From Argyresthia goedartella (Eukaryota > Arthropoda > Insecta > Lepidoptera > Argyresthiidae), in NCBI GenBank assembly GCA_949825045.1, contig OX463822.1, positions 30,630,703 through 30,694,702 of the forward strand: a DNA stretch of 64,000 nucleotides, given 5' to 3'. This document shows, in pieces, positions 48,047 through 60,000 of the stretch (the first letter of the stretch is position 1; the number at the start of each line of letters is the position of its first letter). The notes below the pieces were generated by a model that searched no databases, was not told the DNA's origin, and saw only the letters and a program-made list of their open reading frames with translations. Both the position numbers and the translations under genes were made by a program.

Positions 48047-51000
48047 GTGAGTTATCTCACGTCATCTCTTAGTTTAGCATATTTGTAAGCGTGGTTGCTA
48101 CCGATTTGCATCTGAATTGCGTAAGGCCTACGCTGGCTACCTTACTTCATTGATGCCTTCTACGGTAACGCACAGCACATTCATTCAGTTCTTGCCTCTC
48201 TCTTATTCATATAAGATTCGGTGGGTAATGCGTTTGAGGATTCCTGGTTTATAAATAATGATGAGTGACAGTTGCAACAGGCAGGCTTCGCCCACGCACC
48301 GGATATACGTAGGTTAGGTTAGACACCGGTTGTCTGGCTGTCTGGCTGTGTGTTTATTAGTTTATGTATAGGTCCGCTACACTTTTGCAACTACCGCCCT
48401 CGCAGACACACCGGCTGCGAACATAATCTTAGCATCTGGTAAGTATGCTAACTCCATTAATTATGTCACCCGATTTTGCGAATTTCAATACACCACTTAC
48501 ATCTGCAGGGAGTTTCTTAACGTCTATTAATTTCAATTTGGCGCGGTCTTTGCTTGCACTCAATCTGCCAATAACAAAACAACGTTTCTATTCCATGGCA
48601 TAAATCAATGTGGGCATACAATAGAATAGGTGGAATGGTGTCTTGGCGTAAATGGTAGTTTGCTAAAGAGCAAAGGCGCCTACAGTTCAGGGACTGCATT
48701 CTGGTATATTTTAAGCAAGAATCTCTTCTCGACCCTATCCCTAGAGCATTGCATTCCAATATTGTGTCTGATTTGTAAACCGATGAATCAATGATGATCA
48801 TTCATATTATGCGTGTCCTTTTGCAGTAAAAGCCCACTCAGTCCGGGACTATCGCCAACTTGAGTCTGCCAGATATGTACATATTATTTAGCCCAACTGG
48901 TCGTTGATAGAACAATTATAAAAGTCCTACTTGACAAGTTGGCAATTTGTCCCATTGAAGTCGCTTTTAAGTTTGACCAATTATTTTAGTTGCAGCAAAA
49001 GACAGACTGATAATTTTATGTATTCACATTCTCAAAACTGCTTACATTATCTTCTCCTGCGGCCACTCAAAGTTATGCTATGCTGCCCAGACCCCCTTCT
49101 GGTTAAGGTATATATGATTCCGAAATTTGGCACCACGCATCAGTGCTGCAGCTATGCTGTCACTAGCTCTGTCACGCACGCACGCGTCACTATGTCTGTC
49201 GTGGCGACAGAGCGACATTGTTGCGCAGCATGCTGCCGCTGCATTGCTGCCGATGCATTGCTGCTGCTGCATTGCTGCCGATGCATTGCTGCCGCTGCAG
49301 AGAAATGTCACTGTGTCGCCACGACAGACCATAAATGTACGGAGTTAAGGTACACGATTGTACCGGGACTAGAGTGCTGCGTAGCAGTGCCGCCGAGTTC
49401 GGACTCATACCTTTAGGTAATTGACATCGCCCGCCTGTATGACATTTAAGTTGCGCTTAACTCCGAGAAGCAGTTTCCTTTGGCCATATTTGACAACTCC
49501 ATATAAATTTGTATGGAGTTGTCAAAGTTTACTCGAGTTAAGTCTTATTCTGCCTTCTAGCTAGACGCCCTAAGTTAATTAAGACAAACTGGTTAAAAGT
49601 AGAGCATTTTGTTTTTCAGCAGAGTATAGTGTATAACCGTAGAGTATAGTGTATATAGTGTACAGTACAGTACATAATAGCCGAAGATACAACAGCAAAG
49701 TATAGTTTATAACCGCAAACTAAAGTAACAGCAGAGTATTTCAACAGGATTACCGGAAGAGGGCTCAAGAGCCGCAGCGTGGCCCAGTCTGGTGCTCAAT
49801 AAGATTCGATCGCTATGGACCGCACATTCATCCGTGCCTCAAGGGCTCGATCAGTTGGCAGGCACGAAATCATACTTTTTTCGAAAACTTGGACTGAATT
49901 TTGAATAATTAAAAAAAAAACTTTCGGTGAAATTAACGATAACAAAAGAAAGAACCAATAGTGCTGGAAGGGCAAGTTTTATTTTCAAATTCAGTTCAAG
50001 TATGCTGCTTGGCACAGTTGCGCTGTAGCTCTATTTTTTCACTTTTTGCCCGGCTGACTGCGTTCATGCTTGCTATTTTAAACGCACATTTTCACTATTC
50101 ACCCGTGTTTTTGCACACTTTTTTGGAATGGCGTTTCATTATTGCCTTGTTTAAGTATGTTTGTTCTTGTGTGTGCGTTTTGTTTTTGCTAAATCACAAG
50201 TGTTTGTTAGCGGTGTTAAACTAACTAGGTGTACGAGATAAGTGTGAAATTATAATAATCGTGTATGCCATCAACAATGTCTATACAAAGTGTTCATTAG
50301 CATATTCATGAAATTCCTGACATCGAATGTATCTAAATTATTTTAATTTCTAAGACGATTATGTCGATGTACCGATAGAGATGGAATCAGTGACAAAAAT
50401 AACATTTTCTGTCTGTGGGCGAGTATGGGTCGACTCGACACAGATAACATTCAACATTAACTAGAATTGGGTTTTTCCCGCTTAATCTTCCAATGCCATT
50501 CTTATTTTATTGCTTTGGCCAACCATTACATTTCACTACAATTCCACACTTTCCCCTCGAGGTTTTTTTTGGGATTTCTGTATCAATGGATAAGTAGATT
50601 TATTTTTAACAAGAAGAAACATTAATTTGTAAGAAAATTTTAATAATTACCTTCCATTTACTCCTGCATAGTTATATCAAATAGAAATGTCTATTTCTAG
50701 AACATTTAATAACTTATAATATAACAACTATCAATGTTAGATAGATGCTTACGCATTAGCTTACAGACAAGAGATGATCATTCCATCAGATATGATGCTG
50801 GATCCGATAAAGATCGAAGAAATAGTCTCCACAAATTGTACATGCTGTATATTTAAATTAGATAATTCGAGTATGGCATCTATTCCAAATTCAAATTCAA
50901 AATTAGTTTATTCATGTCAGTTTACAACACAGGTCGTAGTCTTACCTTGTTAAGTTGAAGACCTGTGTAAGGGGAGACCACTCCTTCCATACTGGACTTA

Positions 51001-54000
51001 AATAAACCAATAAAATTATTTGCAAATGAACAATTTGTGGATTAGTAAGCATTAGGTAGTGTGAAACACATCTTTTTCATCCACCATTCATGTAGACAGC
51101 ATTGGTGAATGAAATTACTTACAAATAGTAAGCAATGTAAGTTTGACATTAACAAGTAAGATAAAATGTAAAACAATTTATTTCTAACGTTGGATCAAGC
51201 AAAAGACATGAGTTACTCAGATAATCAAGGTAAAATATTTATATAAACTAGACATCATTATGAACCATCATGATACTATGAAGAGAATTAAACGCTTTTA
51301 CTTGAGCTGACACCTACGCGGATTTTGCTGACACAACAAAATCAGTCCAATTTCCCAACACTTCAAAGAAACTACAAGAAGAGAAGCAACTATAATGAGA
51401 ATGTAGGTATTACAAGTAATAAATAAGGAAATTACGTAACATGCAATGATATCACCAATACTAATATCCAAAATAAGCCCTGCTAAGTCCAACTCGCAAT
51501 TAATAGCCCTAGTCACATTGCCAATAGATACCGGTGTCAAGGTGTCCACCAGGGTTCAATTTTAACCGGGCATTACACGAACATAAAACAATATTTGTCT
51601 GCACGACTGTCCAGTTTGTCATGATCCGAAGGCGTAAGCTTTCGCCTTCATATGGTGAACGAATATGACCTCGCCACCTACCACTGTTTGACAAAGCAAG
51701 GAAGACATTGCGAAATCAGGTATGTGTCATAGAAAGTGTGGTGCAATACCTGTGTACGTCATTGCAAGCTCTTTAATATTCCTCATCAGATTTGCATTCA
51801 ATCCGGAAATCTCACAGATATCTTATAGTAACAGCTCACGTTTATTCCGCCAATATCAGGAGTTTCTTTTAAGTTCAATGTCTTTAGAGAACCTGGAATT
51901 TTGATTTATTGGTCGGCAGCACTATCTAGGGAAAAACAGGGCGAAGGCGTTCAAGTATTTCCTCCGGGCATAAACAATTATTTCCCTGCACACAGTTTTA
52001 AAAACTCTTCTCTGACATGACCTGCTTTTAACAGTAGAGTGAATTGTCAGAATCAATCTAAATCAACCTTGCTCTACTATCCAAAGTCCATCTGCCATGA
52101 AACATTACTTGCTCACTATGCATGAAGAGTTTGAACTGTCTCTACACCACATACGTCAAAAACAATTACAAATGTAACATAGCACTCACCAATTAACACT
52201 TCCGTCTAAAAAGCGTGAATCATTCCTAACAATTGTATCATAATTTGGATCTTACGAAATAGAAGTGTATGTGTATACTTGGTGATATAGCTATAAATAG
52301 TGGCATCGTTTAGGAAAAGTCACAGGCCCATATGAAAACTTTTATGTTTTCCAGCAGTTACAGAAATCCAATTATCCAACTAATATTATAAATGTGAAAG
52401 TAGCAATGTTTGGATGTTTGTGTGTTTGTGCTTCACGCTAAAACGGCTGAACGGATTTTAATGAAATTTACCAAAGATATTTATGAGATAGATTAACATA
52501 TAGGAAATTTTTAATTCGACTTCACCAGAAGGAGGGTAACGTTATCTCGGTAAATGATAACTCCTAGGAACACGCAGATAAAGTAGCGGGATGCATCAGC
52601 TAGTATTATTGTAATGTGAAAGTAGCGATGTTTAGATTTTTAAATTTTTGTGTGTTTGTGCCTCATTCACGCTAAGATGACTGAAAGGATTTAAATGAAA
52701 TTTTGCACAAACATAGATATGACCTAGATTAATATACAGGTTACTTTTATCCGACTGCACCAGAAAGCGGGTAATGTTATCTCGGTATACAATAATTTCT
52801 ATGAACATGCAGATGAAATTGCGGGCATCAGCTATTAGTAGAATTTGTGTGAATATTATTTGGTTGTTCGTCTTTTAGAAGGTATGAAATAAAGCCTAAC
52901 TTAAAAAAAAACATAGAAATATCTTGAAATAATACAATCAGCAGAATTGTATTCAATACTATATCCAATCTATGAACTGTAGCAGGAAATCCATTCACAA
53001 TAAGCAAATGAACCTTGACAGAGATCGTCCGGGCATCTCGTCAACAATAGCAACATGACAGTGCGCATAAACGATAAATAATTGAACCCACAGGTACCGG
53101 TAGTCAAACCCGAAATTAGATTTCAATGTGTCCATATGAAATAGAGGCAAATGAAATGGCTTATCATTTATTATGTAGCGTCACGTCATGTGTAACGATG
53201 AATGTAATGGGAGTCAATTTATTTTTATAGGTGTGGCTATCTATCATCTGGCTGTTTCGCGGTTTGTTAAATAGAATTGTACCTCTTTTAGCATATACAG
53301 AAAAAAAAAACATGAATACAATTGGTAATTATTTTTATAAAACTTTATATTTATAGAGTGATTTGTTGGTCCATGGTATGATACACTATTTTGACATATA
53401 TTTTCAAATCATTCATAGGATGATGATCATGGATAGGACTACCCAGCCCTGTAATTGACAGACGTCACCTAGAGGTACTGAAGATTCTACAGGTATTGTG
53501 GGGAAACAAAAATATATTTTTCCTCAATTTTCTTTGGCTGGTAGGCTGCCCGAGTTAAGAGGTACCAGAGGTACCAAATGCCAAATAGAAGAAAGCCAGA
53601 GAGAGTGAGGGAGAAAGAAAGAGAGGAAGATAGGCTTAAAGTTTTAGCAACTTTCATTACCGTGGAAATATTTTGTACAAACAAGCTCTTATTACACTTT
53701 CACAGATTCCAATGATCTAAGTTAGTAACCAGATACTTCTCTGGCGATGCAATGCGACACAAAACCTGCCACACTGCGGAACACTGCCACATGTTCCGTA
53801 GGCCTTAGGCTGAAGCAATAGTGTCTAAATTCGCTGATAGGGAAGCTTGTAGACGGTACCGCGCGTGGGAGAACCGAGTTTTTGTAGCCACTTCCACTCC
53901 CTTACCACGACGTCCGAACTATCCTTGATGCGTTGAGAGATCGTTCCTTTCTCAATCGAAAATCAAAGTTGCTTCTTGTTCTAATAAAATCGTCTGTAAA

Positions 54001-57000
54001 ATATTCGAACTGCCGTTAGACAATCACAATCATTTGATTGTGATTGTGAATGGATGGTATCGAACCTCATCGAGAAAATATATTAACTGGTTTTGCATCG
54101 AAACTAGCACTGGCAGGCTGATAGGTAACCAAATGAATCTTAAGACATGGTCACAGTCTTAAAAACAACGCAATAGTAGACCAAAATAAAAACGAACTGG
54201 TATCATGGTAACGGGCCAAAGATGATTCTCCGGTCTAATAAATCTGGGATCCCTATCCTGTTAATCATCATCGAGCCCTAATACCCCATAATGAATGACG
54301 ACAGTATTGCGTGGGTTGGTGAAATATTGACTTTGCTTCGATGCTGCACAAACTTTTTTTATCGTTTTTCGATGGGTTAAAGGCGGGAGAAATTTATGCC
54401 GTGGGTTGATAAAAGAGTGATCGAAGGCCGGCTCGTATGTCTCATTAGTGTAAGAGGGATCGGGGTCAATAAACACAAATATAGACGTAGTCGAAGTTAC
54501 CAAAGAGAGAATGAGAGAGATAAAGGAACCAAAACATGAAACTTTACAAATGTTTCCAATCATATATCCACACACTTTAGATAAATGTTTTCAATCATAT
54601 ATCCACAAAATGCTTTAGTTTGACATTGCCTAAGTCTGAGTTACATTTCAGATGTTGAATGACTCTCAATGTCTCATGTCTGTCGTTAGGAAAATGACAG
54701 TAAATTTCACTTAACTTAAGCAGCAGCGTTATGGTAGTCCCTTAATTGGTCTAACTACAGTGTTCGCTCACATCAGGTTGCTCCCAAACCCATTGTGTCT
54801 CACTTATCCACTCGCCAGTTCCCACTAACCATTCTCGGAAGCTAAAGAACCATCACAAAAGATAGCAAACATCAGAAGGTTCTCACGATCTTATCGGATC
54901 GTGTTCTTTCCGCAGGTATGGGCCATCTCGTCTTACACCGCAGAGTAGCCTTAGCACTGCGCTTTTGTAATGTGGGCAGTGTAAAGTGGTTATTTTCCGG
55001 CAAAGATTTTACCACGAAAAAAGCATGTTTACCAAATTTTCAAGTGACTATTTAGCCTTGTTTTGCTTCTTACTTACGATTTTTATGTTCATCTGTCTGT
55101 AATTATAATAATTTTGTTAGTCTTGTGCCTTAAGAAAATAGCTGGAAGCTATACTAGGAGTATGTAATGTTCAGATCGAGGACAATATCCAATGTTTGTA
55201 TGTGTGTGGCCCTATAGGTACATTGATTATTATGATTCCGATCATTTATTTTCTACATTTATCATTCCATCTGCAGTTCTCTCCGTAATCCTTCCTTCTC
55301 GCACGCCACTTTTTCCCAACCCAACTCTGGATTCCAATATAAAACTTGGAAAATCGACGATCAATTTCTATTTATCAATCTTTAAATTCCAGTTTTTACT
55401 TCATCCCACACATCTCCGGTTCTTGAGAATAAAAAATCTGTTGTACAGAGTTGCATTGAGAAACGTGGTTGGTTTTTCTCGAGTAAACATGTTTAATTCA
55501 TCCATAGCTTTGTGTTGTTAGAAAGGGCATCCGAGAAAACGAGAAAACAATAACATTTTAAACGACTTTCCCACATCAGCCTTTGGATGAGAACATATGT
55601 GAATTTATCAAATTATAGGACAAAAAGTTGATGCTTCCAGATTCCCGATTATTTTCTAGGAATTATCATTGGAATTGGCTTTCTTTGCTTCATTGTAGTA
55701 AAGATTATACAGTGAAGATTGTATCTTGAATTTCAGTTCACATCATCTAGCTTGATAAGGATTCGCACGGACACGGTTATCATATTGAATATACACATTG
55801 TTTTATGATTACAGGAAATTGATTGAGAAATCACATCGTTTTTGCAAATTATAATAGCATGTCTTGTAATCTTTTGTAGCATGGATTGCCTGCCAATGCG
55901 ATATTCGTTTTATGATTTTCATCCCTGCCTGGATGGCCATGGAATTAACTAGAACTCTTACTGCCATACCCAGAGTCGTTTAACAATTCATTAAGGATTA
56001 CTACCTGCTCGCACGCATTAGCTCTAAACAGGGCTAAAATTGACTGTACTGAAGATTCTATTGTGGGCATTTGTGGGGAAACAACATAAAATTCTTTATT
56101 TTTTCTTTTCCGGCCAGCAGGTAAGGACCTTTTCGTTAACGTAGTAAACGATTTTGTTTGTAAATTTAAATTTGGAAACGGATTAATGCTTTATGTAATG
56201 ACTCTGTGTACAGCGGTTATAATTTTAGTCATATCATGGTTAATTTCAATTTAAATGCATCATGTTTTACGTTTTGTTTTTTGCTATGTGTTTCCTGCCA
56301 GTACTCAGCGAACTTCATTTGAACTTTTTTCTTCTAATTTCCAGATGACGAAGGAGGTCACATCAAGCAGGTCGGCTACGGAGAAACCCGGAGGCAGAAT
56401 GACCTCTACATGAGGTTAGGGCTGCTTCTCGGAGAGAGAAGGAGTACAAGGAATAAGGCGCGGGACAGCTGTACTTCGCTTGCGTCTTTAGATGCGCATA
56501 CGCTGGCCTCGCATAATACCAGTCCGGTAAGCATAACATCTTTATAATGAGGGATGGAAGACAGATGCGTTATGTATGAGGAAAGTTTGGCTATAAAATG
56601 TGATGGTAGTCAAGCCCGTTGTCGGCTCTGGGGTAAAATATTCACGAATCAACCCATAATAATTAAAATATTTCTTGAAAACTCCCACAGAAACACACAA
56701 TGATCCCACAGACAATGTCAGCAAAAAAGGAGAAGCCTGGTCTAATCGCTAGCTCATCAATGACAGACCTCTTATTATTAGATTTAGCGACACATAAGTG
56801 AAGACATGCAGCTGATCTATTCTTGAAGTTCCCCATCCAAGACTACATACGAAATTTACGTAGTCATTCATTAGCATAATTCGACTTTATTATTCAGTTT
56901 CAGTACCTCAATCTGATTAATAACGTGTTCCAGGTGTCTACCCTCACCGGATCATCTGAGGTGGAGGCGGTGACGCCACTCGGTCGCGAGTCGCTGGGGT

Positions 57001-60000
57001 CACTGGCCTCCATGTCCTTGTCTGCAGCCAGCAACTGCTCCTCATCCAGCCCAGGCAGCAGACGGCATTCTGTTAACAGTAAGTCTTTGAATTCTATTAC
57101 CATTAATTTCTTGAAAAATAATAGTGTTTGGTCGCCAGCACCGTTGTCACAAAAGCGGCAGATTGCGCTGACATTAGATAGTCTCATAATCATCATTTAA
57201 TTATAATCGTTAGTAAAATCAACTTCGGTTATACAAACGAAGTGCCTGAATTGACAAATGCATCCTACCTACTCAGCCGACACAATATCTTTTGAGTTAT
57301 AATCAATCTCTTGCAATAATCAATTTGTAGCCTACGTACCATACATACTCTAATATTATACTAATATAGGATACGTAGAACAAAATATGCTACCGGCCTA
57401 ATCAGAGATTCTATGAAACCATCTTTAGATTGAGGCCTAATTGCTTGGTGTAGCACTATTGCAATATTGTTAATACCACGAGATGGCTCCAGGAGATCAA
57501 TTTTCTAGAGAACAACAACCAATTTTTCTTTAACACTTTTATTTTCATTGAATAGATTAGAAATATTAAAAAGATTTACTAAATCCAACCTATTTGCAAC
57601 GAGAGGGAACTACTTCTAATCTGTATGAAATGAGCACCTTGTGGTACATTCTACAGTACACTATTCACCTACCCTTGACAATCCTACAAAGATCAGATGG
57701 ATTTTACCTGCAAAACTACAAATCTTATTTTTTAGGGACTTCTTCTGGTCTCCTTCCAGACGGTTTGTGATTATACTGAAAATGTATTTTCTTTTTCAGC
57801 ACTTCAAAATGGGAGCAGATCAGAAGAGCTCACACGAATGTCCAGCGGTTTTTTTAAGAACAGAAAAACAGCTGCCAGAAGATCAGCCAGGGTTAGCAGC
57901 AAGCAGTCTTCTACATCCTCGGAAATAAAGAAAGGTAACTAAAACCTGTTCCAATCAAGAGCTGCTCAAATATTTTCTCGATAGAGTGGTAGCTTACTTG
58001 TTATGCTTAATGTCAAGATCCAGCTAATGTTACATTATGAGTTAAAATAACCTAACTTTCCTGCTGATAAGATCGTCATTCATGAATATTATTTTACTTT
58101 ACTTTACACCCAGAACGTTCGTATTCATGATTATTATTTTACTTTTCAGTTCATCCTGCACCCCAGCTGACATTACGGCCTTTATTCTTTGAAGTCCCAT
58201 GTACAGACAACCAGACATTCTTCTCCGGACGTCAATGGCTTATCAGAGATATGGAGAAATCTCTAGATTCTAGTTCCTCAGGTTTTTTATTTTGTTGTTA
58301 TTATTTGTTAACCTTATGTTTCTGCTACAATGACATGAATAAAATGGTTATATCGGTTCGATTAGTACTAAATCCCTTTTCTTTCCCAGGGATACTTATA
58401 TCTGGAGGACCCGGCAGTGGTAAAACAGCTTTTATTTTGCAAATGGTAGAGTACTCCTGTTTCGGCAGAAAGAGGAATTACGAATACGAAGAGTTGAGAG
58501 AACAGTCGGACATCAGGGAAATCCCTCCAGAGGAAATGACTGCGGGAATGGTCACACATTTGGCGTCGCAAGTCGTCGCTTACCACTTTTGTCAAGTAAG
58601 TTCTAATTCAACGTTTTTGTCATTGATCAATTTAATACATTTTCCTTGATGCTCATAAGTGGTTTTTCTTACAGGCCGACAATAACAGCACGTGCCTAGT
58701 CGGAGAATTTGTGCACTCATTAGCAGCACAACTTTGCCAAGCACCAAGATTACAAGCGTACAGAGAATACCTTCTCAGTGAAGCACACCTGCTCGCTTGC
58801 CTGTCGTTGAAGGAATGTATCGCTGACCCAGATCTTGCCTTTATGAGGGGAATCATTGAACCTCTGGTGATACTCAGAAGAAACGGAAGCATCGATTCGT
58901 CAAACAGTATCATCTTAGTTGACGGCCTCTGTGAGGCAGAGTACCACAGACCAGATCACGGACATACGATAGCCTCATTTCTTGGAAGACATATAGCAGA
59001 GATGCCATCCTGGCTGAAAGTCGTAGCCACGATCAGGAGTCAATTTTTGGAGTTGACTAAACAACTACCCTACACAAGATTCAGCTTAGATGTCTCGGAG
59101 AATGTACATAAAGACCTTCTGGAGTACTTCCACACGAGGTTACAAGCAGCTCCAATAATTGAAACCAACATCAAATGTTCCACAGGAAAGTTGGAAGGAA
59201 CTCACAACTCCGTGATGAAGTTCTCACAATACGTGATGCACCTGAGTCAAGGCTCTTTCTTGTTCCTAAAACTGATTTTAGATTTGCTCGAGAGAAGCCA
59301 TATCGTTGTGAAATCGACGAACTACAAAGTTGTGCCTATATCACTGGCCCAGATATTCTTGTTGCAGTTCAATTTAAGGTTTCCCACCGTCCAGTCGTTT
59401 GAGAAAGTAACCCACATACTGAGCGTCTGCCTGGCAGCTCTCTACCCTTTGACATTAGTCGAGATTTATTACTCAGTGAACTCGCTCCTTGTGGACACTT
59501 TCCTCCCCTGGGACGAGTTTTGTGCTAGATTCGACGGGCTAACTGACTTCTTAGTGAAACGAATAGACAACACATACATGTTCTTTCACCCATCGTTCAG
59601 GGAATGGTTGATACGTCGCGACGAAAGTGAGAACCCGAAATTCCTCTGTGATTTGCGAGCTGGACATTGTGGCATCGCCTTCAGATTATCAAGAGTTCAG
59701 TCTCCATTGGATTCGGAAAAGACGATGGAACTTGGCCATCATATACTGAAAGCCCATATGTACAGAAACTTGGGGCCTGCCCAGTTGGGGTTGTGTCCTA
59801 GAGATTTGCAGGCCATGATGGTTGCGACCAGCTCTTCCAGTGTTGGAGAATCTATCGCGAATTTGAGGAATATCTACACACCAAACGTCAAGGTGTCCCG
59901 TCTGATGCTTCTAGCTGGTGGGTCTCCCAACCAGATTACTGATTGTCTCGGGAATGCACCTCTGCTGTGTATGTTTGCTTATCAAGGCATTCTATCTATG

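Larger units (their letters stand above)
48047..56344 (+). other. Long rols intron between RING exon and linker exon
   Basis: 8.3 kb bounded by GTGAGT and TTTCCAG. It holds two fold-back elements (49.19-49.33 and 49.45-49.55 kb) and a pair of Helitron-like copies at 52.4-52.8 kb. Otherwise it is AT-rich sequence in which I see no exon with good borders. Regulatory elements may be present but none can be named. Confidence 0.7.

Noticed and set aside
49078..49416. Cys/Ala-rich ORFs on both strands (CCRCIAADALLLLHCC type)
   Set aside because: They are translations of the GCTGC tandem core of a palindromic element.
57641..57928. 95-codon ORF starting in a rols intron
   Set aside because: It crosses the true acceptor at 57799 in a different frame from the joined exons.
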